53,936 nucleotides of DNA from NCBI GenBank assembly GCA_025056895.1, contig JANWVJ010000007.1, forward strand, positions 1 through 53,936, read 5' to 3'. This DNA is from Thermoflexales bacterium. GTDB lineage: Bacteria > Chloroflexota > Anaerolineae > J036 > Brachytrichaceae. Shown here piece by piece: positions 46,170 to 53,936 of this stretch. Position 1 is the stretch's first letter. Each line of letters starts with the position of its first letter. A program made the position numbers and the translations under genes. The notes under the pieces were generated by a model. It saw only the letters and a program-made list of their open reading frames with translations. It made no database searches and was not told where the DNA came from.

Positions 46170-49100
46170 GCGCGCACTCCTTCCAGTCGATCTTCCAGGT
46201 CAGCGTACAGCGCTTTAAGCTGATCGATGATGGCGTTGTCGGCTTGCCACAAACCGCGCCCATTTGCTTCCAACAAACGCCCTACGATGTTGCGCATGGC
46301 TTGTGGGTTCGCTTGGCTCAGCCGTTCGCGCATGGTTGGGTCCAGGGCGAAGGTATGGGCGGCCTGGGTGTACACCCAGTCATCCACACTGTTGCTCACG
46401 GCATCCCACCCCAACATATACGTGAAACGGTTACCGATCTCGGCAGCGCCGCTGTGGCCGTGTTGCAACATGCCTTCGTACCAGCGCGGGTTCAGCAGCT
46501 TGGAGCGATATTCCATGCGCAACACTTTGTCCACATCGTCGATGCGCGTCTCGGCCGTAAAGGATTCGATGTAATTGAGCTTAACCGGCGCGCCGTTGTG
46601 GTGTCGCCGGCGGGCAGCCAGGTGCAACGCGCCCGACGACGCGAAGTAATGATCGATGTCGGAGACGCCAAACTCAACGGAATCGATCTCTTGCACTACG
46701 CGGCCAACTGTGCCCAGCAAGCGTTGAAGAATTTCTGGGGCGTGCTGGCCATGCCGGCTGCCGCCGTAAGCGTATGCATTGCGACGCACAAACAAGGCAT
46801 CGAGATCCTCTTCACTCTGCCAGGCTGAATCTTCGATCATGTCATCGACATAGGTGCCGTAGGCGCCGGGCGCCTGGGTAAACAATCGCGCAGTGGCGCA
46901 GCCAAACTCTACGCCGGCAGCCATGTGTTCTTGCACGTGCTTCTTGATGAAGTTCATCTCGATCGGCTCGTCCGCCTGAGCCGCCGCCTGCACCAGACGG
47001 TCCAAATGATCCATCACCATGCCGAAGGTGTCGCGGAAGACCGGGCTGAGGTTCATCAGCACGTCGATGCGCGGGCGCCCCAGTTCGCTCAGCGGGATCA
47101 ACTCGTAATGGCTGATCTTGCCTTGGCCGTCGTAGGCGGGCCGCGCGCCGATCAAGCGCAGCACGGTGGCGACGGCTTCGCCTTTGGTCTTGATCGTGTC
47201 CAATCCCCACAACACCTGGGCGATGGTTTCAGGATAGGCGCCGTTGTTCTCTTGCAGGTGGCGGGCCAGCACAGCATCGGCGATCTGCGCGCCGCGCGCA
47301 TAGGCCAGTTCGGAAGGAATGCGCCAGGGATCGATGGCGTGGATATTGCGGCCGGTGGGCAACACGGTCATGCCGTCGCGGATCAGATCACCGCCGGGGC
47401 CGGAGGGCAAAAAGCCGCCGGCAAGCGCATGGGCGATCGCATCCAGCTCGGCGCGCTGGTCGGAGAGCCGACGGGCCAGCTCGCGTCCGGCGCGCGTCAT
47501 GGCATCTAGCGCGTGTGCGTCCTCTGCGTCGAGCTGCTGGGCGCCGGTCACGCGGCTGAAGGCAGGAGCAGGCTGTTCGCCGTTCAAGATGCTGCGGGCG
47601 ACGAATTCACGGCAGGCCAGATCGACCTGCTCGCGCTGTTGCAAAGCGAGCGGATCGCCCCGTCGGGCGCGAGCAGCCAGCTCGGCGTAAGCCGGCGCAG
47701 CAGGCCCGTGCAAGGCGCGGGTCACCAACGCGGCCAACGAGTGGCCGTTGCCGGCCGCTTTTAACCACTCGGTGATGGCCACTTCCTGCGTTTCGAGGGG
47801 CGCGGCCTCACCCAGCACGTGCAGCGCGCCGCTGATAAGCCGATTCTCCAACTCGCGCAGATAGGCGTGCAGGCGGGCGGCATACTCTTCGAAAGATTCG
47901 CCGGCCAGGCGCGGGCAATCGGCGTCTAGATTGGCCAGGGCCACTTTGTTGAGCACGGCCTCTTCAAAAGTGGGATCAAGCTCTGTGGCAGCAGCGCGGG
48001 CGTCGGCGGCGCGTTGGCGATAGTCGTCCAACATTTCCCGCAGCGCGCCGAGTTCCTTGTACAGGCCGGCGCGCGTCATCGGCGGCACAGCATGTGAGAT
48101 CATCGCAGCATAGCCGCGCCGTTTGGCAATATTGGCTTCGCTGGGGTTATTGACCGGGTACAGGTAGAGATGGGGTAGCTCGCCCAACAGTGCGTCGGGC
48201 CAGCACGTCTGCGTCATGCCGAGTTGCAGGCCGGGCATCCACTCCGCCGAGCCATGCATCCCGACATGAATCAGAGCATCGGCCTCAAAACCGCGTGCAA
48301 TCCAACGATAGAAGCTGATGTACTGATGATGAGGCGTATTGGCTTTGTCGAACAACAAGCGCATTGGGTCGCCCTGGACGCCAAAGCGCGGTTGCACGCC
48401 GATGTAGATATTGCCCAGGCGCAGGCCGCCGATGAACACGGCGTCTTTGCTGAGCGGAGCAATTTCGCCGGGGAACGACCCCCACCGCTCTTCGATGCGC
48501 GCACGCTCGTCGGTCGATACCCAGCGACGATAGTCGTCGGCGGTGACGGCGAAGCCGGCCTGCGCCGAGCCAAGCGGCATCTCGGTGGCTTGGTCGAGCC
48601 AGGCCAAAAGCTGTTCGGGTGTGGCAGGCAACGGGCCGGTTGTGTAGCCTTCAGCTTGCAAACGTCGCAGCACATTCAACAGACTGCGCGGCACATCGAG
48701 CAGAGCAGCCGTAGCTTTTTTGCCCAAGCCGGGCGGATAGTCGTACACCACAATGGCGATTTTCTTCTCGCGGTTGGGCTTGTGGCGCAGGGCGACCCAC
48801 TTTTTGACCAACGTGACCAGGCGCTCCAGCCGGTCGGGCGCGGTTTGGAAAGCACCGTTGTTGAGCGCGCCGATCACAACCGGATCAATCGCGCCGTCCA
48901 TCTCCGGCAACGCATACAGCACGGTAGATTGCATCGGCCCAACGCCAACGGTATGCCATGAAAGGAAGTCTTGCACGTAAAGCGGCTGAGCGACGATATA
49001 GGGCGCATCGATGCTGCCGAGAATGTCGTGGGCAATTTTGACGGACAGGCCTGGGGCGGTGGAGCCGGCCGGCCCGCCCACCAATGCAAAGCCGATCGTG

Positions 49101-50050
49101 CTGACCAAAGCATCGACTTTCTCTCTGGCCAGCCAGTCGCGCACGGCGACATGGCCTTCAATGCCGGCGACGAAGACGGGCAACACGTCCAGATCGGCCT
49201 TCTCGAAGGCGCGAATCACATCGTCAATGTAACCGCGCTCTTGAACCAGATGCTTGCGGAAGAACAGCAGGCCGACAGTTGATTTCGAGGCTTGATTTCT
49301 GGATTTGGCGCTGCGCCGTCGCCAATCGCGAAAAGATTTAACATCTTTAAAGAAGGCCGGCGCATCGGGGTGATACAGCCCCATCATCGGCACTTCGACC
49401 ACCGGCTCGACGACAAGAGCGCGGCCAAAGTATTCGCGCGCAATCAAACGGAACATATTGACGATGTTGTGCGGCAAGGGCTGGTTCCAGTAAATGTTGA
49501 CCGTCATCCAGTTCTTAAAGTCGCGCGCCTTGTCCGGCATGAAGCGCATCATGGTTTGCATCAGCTTCATCAGCTTGGTGTAGCCGTATAAGGTGTCTTC
49601 CTCGCGGCCTTTGACCAGCAAACGCGCGACACGCTTGATCGGCTCCGGCATACCTCCTTTGCCGCTTACGACGTAGTCGCCCACTTTGTTCAGCGCCATC
49701 ACCTCGGGCATCGACTCGTAAGCGAAGATCACCTGCGCGCGCGACCGAGCAACTTGTTCACACAACCAGTCCGCCTGTTCTTTAAAATTCACCATCGTGA
49801 TAAACAAGCAGTCGGCGTTGTGAATAGACTCGGCCACTTCGGGCGCTTTGCGCTCCAGGTCCAGGTCGGTCCACTGGCGGATAACGATCTCCGGCGCCAG
49901 TTCGGACTTGACCTGTTCCCAAACGCGGCGGTTGAAATGTTCCATGCCGACCACCGCCGTGATCGACAAAGGTGTGGATGGGGACGGGCTAACGGCAACC
50001 GTCTCAACGGGATGGGCAAGCGATTTGCCGTTTGTTCGAGCGCTTTTCAT
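46166..50050 (-). CDS. bchH: magnesium chelatase subunit H
   Basis: 1294 aa; ITAVVGMEHFNRRVWEQVK..., VGMHGSAEWMPGLQLGMTQTCWPDALLGELPHLYLYPVNNPSEANIAKRRGYA; QVLWGLDTIKTKGEAVATVLRLIGARP. Confidence 0.97.
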   Translation of the reverse strand: MKSARTNGKSLAHPVETVAVSPSPSTPLSITAVVGMEHFNRRVWEQVKSELAPEIVIRQWTDLDLERKAPEVAESIHNADCLFITMVNFKEQADWLCEQVARSRAQVIFAYESMPEVMALNKVGDYVVSGKGGMPEPIKRVARLLVKGREEDTLYGYTKLMKLMQTMMRFMPDKARDFKNWMTVNIYWNQPLPHNIVNMFRLIAREYFGRALVVEPVVEVPMMGLYHPDAPAFFKDVKSFRDWRRRSAKSRNQASKSTVGLLFFRKHLVQERGYIDDVIRAFEKADLDVLPVFVAGIEGHVAVRDWLAREKVDALVSTIGFALVGGPAGSTAPGLSVKIAHDILGSIDAPYIVAQPLYVQDFLSWHTVGVGPMQSTVLYALPEMDGAIDPVVIGALNNGAFQTAPDRLERLVTLVKKWVALRHKPNREKKIAIVVYDYPPGLGKKATAALLDVPRSLLNVLRRLQAEGYTTGPLPATPEQLLAWLDQATEMPLGSAQAGFAVTADDYRRWVSTDERARIEERWGSFPGEIAPLSKDAVFIGGLRLGNIYIGVQPRFGVQGDPMRLLFDKANTPHHQYISFYRWIARGFEADALIHVGMHGSAEWMPGLQLGMTQTCWPDALLGELPHLYLYPVNNPSEANIAKRRGYAAMISHAVPPMTRAGLYKELGALREMLDDYRQRAADARAAATELDPTFEEAVLNKVALANLDADCPRLAGESFEEYAARLHAYLRELENRLISGALHVLGEAAPLETQEVAITEWLKAAGNGHSLAALVTRALHGPAAPAYAELAARARRGDPLALQQREQVDLACREFVARSILNGEQPAPAFSRVTGAQQLDAEDAHALDAMTRAGRELARRLSDQRAELDAIAHALAGGFLPSGPGGDLIRDGMTVLPTGRNIHAIDPWRIPSELAYARGAQIADAVLARHLQENNGAYPETIAQVLWGLDTIKTKGEAVATVLRLIGARPAYDGQGKISHYELIPLSELGRPRIDVLMNLSPVFRDTFGMVMDHLDRLVQAAAQADEPIEMNFIKKHVQEHMAAGVEFGCATARLFTQAPGAYGTYVDDMIEDSAWQSEEDLDALFVRRNAYAYGGSRHGQHAPEILQRLLGTVGRVVQEIDSVEFGVSDIDHYFASSGALHLAARRRHHNGAPVKLNYIESFTAETRIDDVDKVLRMEYRSKLLNPRWYEGMLQHGHSGAAEIGNRFTYMLGWDAVSNSVDDWVYTQAAHTFALDPTMRERLSQANPQAMRNIVGRLLEANGRGLWQADNAIIDQLKALYADLEDRLEGVRA

Positions 50051-51882
50051 GGCGCGATCACCTCCGTAATTTGATGGGCCCGCGCATTCGGCAGATACAC
50101 GTAACGGGCGTTTAAATCGCCGGCCAGGGCGCGCGCTTCGCCGCGCGACAGATAACCGGCTTGTGTGTCGATCACTACGGCGTTTAGCCGATCGGCGGCG
50201 ATGCAGCGGGCAAGTTGATGAATCTCGTTTTGAATCTGTTCTTTGTCAGCAGAGCGTTCATCTGGGTGAGGATGCAGCGACACATTGGCGCGCCCGTCGG
50301 TCAACAAGACTAATGTGATGTTGTGGATGCCGCGCGTGCGGGCCTGACGGGCAGTTTGCCAAGCCAACCACAACGCCGAAGCCAGCGGCGTGCCGCCACC
50401 GGTCGGGAGCACGTCCAGTTCGCGGCGGGCGCGGTCGGGGCTGGAAGAGGGCGGCAAAAGGAGCTGCGCCGCCGGCCCGCGAAACGCGATCAGCGCCACT
50501 TGGTCGCGGTGCACATACGCGCTGCGCAACAAGCGGGCCACAGTCCCTTTGGCCTCACGCATCCGGTTCAGCGCCATCGAGCCGGAGGCGTCAACGACGA
50601 AGATGAACAACGTGCCGGCCTTGTCACGAAAGCGTTTAACACGCACGTCTTCTTTGCGTAACACGACGCGCGAAGCCGAGTGACCGTTGGCAGGCTGCTG
50701 GGCACGACGTAGGGTTTGCCAAGGGGCGGCGGCCAACAAAGTGGGTAGCAAGGCGATCTTGCGCCCGCGCGGTGCTCCGGGCACGGCGCGCACGTAACGC
50801 CCGCGCCGGTCGTTCAGAGCGATGCCTCGGCTGCCGGTTTTGCCGCGCCGCTGCACGGCAAACGGCAACTGGGTTAGCTCAGCCGGCAGCTCGGTCTCGA
50901 TGGCGCTCAGCAACAGTTCCTCGATGTGTTCCGGGGTCGGCGTCTGATCGGGTGACTTTTCCTCAGGTGTCTCTGCGGGATCGCGCGCCCCATCAGGGGG
51001 CGGCGCCGCTTGGGAGGGTTGGGAGGGCTGCTCCGCTGCGGTCGGTTGCGGAGGGCGGGTGGCGCGCGGCAACAAGACCAGCTTGGCAGCGATTTCCAGA
51101 TCGGCCTCGGTCACGTCGGCACGGCCGGCCAGAGCAGCACTGGCCAACGCGGCCTTGACGGCAAACACATCGACGCGATTTCCTTCTACACCTAAGCTGA
51201 GGGCTGCGCGGGCCAACGCTTCGATCTGCTCATCCAAGATGGCGACGTGAGGGAGCTGCTTGCGCGCCAGTTCAATGAGGGCGCGCAGCATGTCATCACC
51301 GTTTTCGTCAGGGCGATCACTGGCAGGGCGCACATTGCGGCGCACCACTTCTTGGCGCCGGTGCACATCACTCTGAGCAGACAGAGCAACGATCAGGCCG
51401 AGCCGGTCGAGCAGGCTGCCGGCCACCGGGCCGTCGCTAGGGTCAAAGGTGCCGATCAGCATGAAGTGGGTTGGGTACACGGCGCTCACGCCGTCGCGTT
51501 CCACGCGCACCACGCCGCGCGCCAGCGCATCCATGACGTGCGCTGCGGCGCCGGCATCGAGCAGGTTGAGGCTATCGACATACACTACGCCGCTGTGCGC
51601 GCGGGCCAACAGACCGGGTTCGATCACGCGCTCGCCGCGCGCCAGCGTGGCCTCTAAATCGAGTCCGCCGATCAAGCGATCTTCGGTCACGTTGATGGGC
51701 AGCTCGACGAAGGGTGCGCCGGCCGGCAACAAGGATGCAAAGGCGCGCGCCAGCGTGGACTTGCCGCTGCCGACCGGGGCGGCCAATGCCAGGCCGGCCA
51801 GCGACGGATCGACGGCCAGCAGGAGGAGGGCCTGCTTGGCGCGCTCCATGCCAACCACATCGTCAAAACTCAGCCGGTTCAT
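50047..51882 (-). CDS. bchD: magnesium chelatase subunit D
   Basis: AAPVGSGKSTLARAFASLLP; VWA domain FVVDASGSMALNRMREAKGTVARLLRSAYVHRDQVALIAFRG; LLPPSSSPDRARRELDVLPTGGGTPLASAL. Confidence 0.95.
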   Translation of the reverse strand: MNRLSFDDVVGMERAKQALLLLAVDPSLAGLALAAPVGSGKSTLARAFASLLPAGAPFVELPINVTEDRLIGGLDLEATLARGERVIEPGLLARAHSGVVYVDSLNLLDAGAAAHVMDALARGVVRVERDGVSAVYPTHFMLIGTFDPSDGPVAGSLLDRLGLIVALSAQSDVHRRQEVVRRNVRPASDRPDENGDDMLRALIELARKQLPHVAILDEQIEALARAALSLGVEGNRVDVFAVKAALASAALAGRADVTEADLEIAAKLVLLPRATRPPQPTAAEQPSQPSQAAPPPDGARDPAETPEEKSPDQTPTPEHIEELLLSAIETELPAELTQLPFAVQRRGKTGSRGIALNDRRGRYVRAVPGAPRGRKIALLPTLLAAAPWQTLRRAQQPANGHSASRVVLRKEDVRVKRFRDKAGTLFIFVVDASGSMALNRMREAKGTVARLLRSAYVHRDQVALIAFRGPAAQLLLPPSSSPDRARRELDVLPTGGGTPLASALWLAWQTARQARTRGIHNITLVLLTDGRANVSLHPHPDERSADKEQIQNEIHQLARCIAADRLNAVVIDTQAGYLSRGEARALAGDLNARYVYLPNARAHQITEVIAP

Positions 51883-52964
51883 GCGGACGGCGCAGGTGCA
51901 TCGAGCGTCAGCTTACTCAGTGCGCGCTCGATCTTTTCATCTGAATCAACGGTTTCCAGGGGGTCGCGACGCAAGCGATGACGCAAACAGGCCGGCGCGA
52001 CGGCAATCACATCGGGCCACACCACGCGGGCGCGGCCATGCAGGGCGGCGTGCGCGGCAGCGGCGCGGGCCAGGGTTAACTCGCCGCGATGGCCGTCAAT
52101 GCCCAAGTTCATGCACAATTCAGCGATGCGATTGAGGATCGGATCGGGCAGATCAACCGCAGAAACGGCTTTCTGCGCGCGGGTGATGCGAGTGCGCAAC
52201 GCGCGCTGTTCCTTTTCCCAAGCAGCGGAGAAAGCGAAGGGGTCGGCGTCGAAGGCGCGCCGGCGCTTCACGATCTCGACGCGCAGGGCCACGTCGGTGA
52301 TGGTTGTGATGCGGGCGTGCAGGCCAAAGCGATCGAGCAATTGGGGGCGCAAATCGCCTTCCTCTGGATTTCCGGAGCCGACCAGGACGAAACGGGCCGG
52401 ATGGCGCACGCTGATCCCTTCGCGCTCAACCACGTTCCATCCGCTGGCGGCCACGTCGAGCAGCACATCGACCAGATGATCGTCAAGCAGATTGACCTCG
52501 TCGATGTATAGAAAGCCGCGATTGGCCTGGGCCAACAAACCCGGCTCAAACGCTTTGACGCCGCGCGTGAGAGCCTGCTCGATATCGATCGTGCCGCACA
52601 CGCGGTCTTCAGTAGCGCCAAGCGGCAAATCGACCACCGGCACGGGGATGCGCTCGGTTTTGAGTTTAGGGGTGTGGGATCGCTCCGTATGGCCGTTCGC
52701 GCCGGCAGTAGGCGGAGCATCGTGCATCTCTTCCGGGGGGCGGTTGTACGGGTCGCCGGCGACGCGCGTAATGCGCGGCAACACGGCGGCCAGCGCGCGC
52801 ACGGTGGTGCTCTTGCCTGTGCCGCGATGTCCCATCACCAGCACGCCGCCAATGCGCGGATCGATGACGTTGAGCAACAGACACAGCTTCATCTCATCTT
52901 GGCCGACGATGGCGGTGAAGGGAAACGGCGGGGCAAGGGGTGAAGCGGCCGAGTTGGGACTCAT
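51879..52964 (-). CDS. bchI: magnesium chelatase ATPase subunit I
   Basis: PFTAIVGQDEMKLCLLLNVIDPRIGGVLVMGHRGTGKSTTVRALAAVLP; LLAQANRGFLYIDEVNLLDDHLVDVLLDVAASG. Confidence 0.96.
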   Translation of the reverse strand: MSPNSAASPLAPPFPFTAIVGQDEMKLCLLLNVIDPRIGGVLVMGHRGTGKSTTVRALAAVLPRITRVAGDPYNRPPEEMHDAPPTAGANGHTERSHTPKLKTERIPVPVVDLPLGATEDRVCGTIDIEQALTRGVKAFEPGLLAQANRGFLYIDEVNLLDDHLVDVLLDVAASGWNVVEREGISVRHPARFVLVGSGNPEEGDLRPQLLDRFGLHARITTITDVALRVEIVKRRRAFDADPFAFSAAWEKEQRALRTRITRAQKAVSAVDLPDPILNRIAELCMNLGIDGHRGELTLARAAAAHAALHGRARVVWPDVIAVAPACLRHRLRRDPLETVDSDEKIERALSKLTLDAPAPSA

Positions 52965-53452
52965 GACACAGTTGGGTCTGTTTGCGCAGCACGACGGGCG
53001 CTGCGCTTCTGCAAAGCCGTCTGAATGCCTCTGACCAAAAACTGGGTGAAGTTGGCCAGGTAGGTCAGGAACGCAACGCACATGATCCACATTTGCGTCA
53101 CCGGGTCTGCTCCTAGCCAGCCCGACACCAGAAAGGCGGTGTGGGCGATGAGGGCAATCAGGTTGACAAAATCTTCCCAGAAGAATTCTTTGGCCAGGAA
53201 CCAGGGGCCGAACACTTCATGCTCCCAGAACGCGCCGGTGACGGTCATGAAGTAGAGCATGAGCACTTTAACAACCGACACGGCGTGGGCCAGTTCGTAG
53301 TCGGCGCCGGTGGCAAGAAAACGGACAACCAACACAACGTTGACCAGAAAGACCAGTAATTGAATCGGCGCACCGATGGCTTGGACGGGCGTCCAGATCG
53401 AACGGTTGCGACGCTCAAGTTGTTCGGGGGTATATCGCATAGCACTTTTCAA
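52961..53452 (-). CDS. bchF: 3-vinyl bacteriochlorophyllide hydratase
   Basis: MRYTPEQLERRNRSIWTPVQAIGAPIQLLVFLVN...VTGAFWEHEVFGPWFLAKEFFWEDFVNLIALIAHTAFL. Confidence 0.88.
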   Translation of the reverse strand: MKSAMRYTPEQLERRNRSIWTPVQAIGAPIQLLVFLVNVVLVVRFLATGADYELAHAVSVVKVLMLYFMTVTGAFWEHEVFGPWFLAKEFFWEDFVNLIALIAHTAFLVSGWLGADPVTQMWIMCVAFLTYLANFTQFLVRGIQTALQKRSARRAAQTDPTVS

Positions 53453-53518
53453 TCGGGCCGATGCCGGCCTTCACCATCACGAAGGCCGACATCGGCGCGA
53501 GAGGGGACGAGCGCGCTT

Positions 53519-53936
53519 TTAGGCGGCCTCGAGGGTGAGCGCCATTTGTTCGCGCGTCATCTTCTGGAACTGTTCAACATTGACGTGTTGCACCAACCAG
53601 ATGGCAGTCGCGCACAGCACCGCAGAGAAACCGAAGATCAAGGCATAGGTGAGCGGCGCGTTGTCGCCGGTGAGGGCCAAGCCGACCTGCAACAGGAAGG
53701 TGCCGAGGAAGTTGGCCATACCGGTGGCAATAGCTTGCGCCATGCCCCACGCGCCCATCAATGAGCCGGTTTCGCCTGGCACTGTCATATCCATCATCAT
53801 AGACAGCGCGCCAATGTTAAAGACACCCATGCCTACGCCGAGCGTGGCGATGCCGAGGTACATGAGGGGCGCAACGTGAAAAGTGGCCGACAAGCCCAAG
53901 AACAGCAAACCGAAACCGGCAATGCCGGCGCCGAAG
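53519..53936 (-). CDS. PucC/BCH2-family MFS-like protein, truncated by window edge
   Basis: ATLGVGMGVFNIGALSMMMDMTVPGETGSLMGAWGMAQAIATGMANFLG; frame open to the window end. Confidence 0.8.
   Translation of the reverse strand, partial: FGAGIAGFGLLFLGLSATFHVAPLMYLGIATLGVGMGVFNIGALSMMMDMTVPGETGSLMGAWGMAQAIATGMANFLGTFLLQVGLALTGDNAPLTYALIFGFSAVLCATAIWLVQHVNVEQFQKMTREQMALTLEAA

Overview
The window is about 54 kb of dense, GC-rich bacterial chromosome. Gene content (bacteriochlorophyll genes with chlorosome/LH-type PucC, methylmalonyl-CoA epimerase, multiheme cytochrome) suggests a phototrophic Chloroflexota-like organism; this is inference, since no rRNA is present. Two accessory blocks dominate. 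(1) A + strand operon at ~5.7-18.3 kb encodes a bidirectional, probably electron-bifurcating [NiFe]-hydrogenase. It has two NuoE/NuoF pairs, a long NuoG/HoxU-like subunit, HoxY and HoxH, preceded by a DRTGG / CBS-HATPase / DRTGG / PHP set that I associate with [FeFe]-hydrogenase clusters. A Rex-like palindrome lies upstream of the first nuoE. (2) A - strand photosynthesis operon runs pucC - bchF - bchI - bchD - bchH - ccmC-like - bchC - bchX, with successive start/stop overlaps. Between them are housekeeping genes: glgC, dinG-type helicase, rpsF, ssb, gyrA, lgt, glnA, trmD, yajC, tRNA-Pro, an ABC transporter and LysM/M23 peptidases. The least expected signal is a DCC-family (DUF393) thiol-disulfide oxidoreductase gene at 28141-28575 (-). 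Its second catalytic Cys codon (YDGDCGF-C) is an in-frame TGA, followed by a hairpin in the position of a bacterial SECIS element, so it is a candidate selenoprotein. Other notable signals are a self-contained promoter/RBS/35-aa ORF/terminator unit upstream of an MsbA-like ABC transporter, and a divergent CcmC-like protein translationally coupled inside the bch operon. All calls come from reading the sequence and supplied translations; no database search was run.
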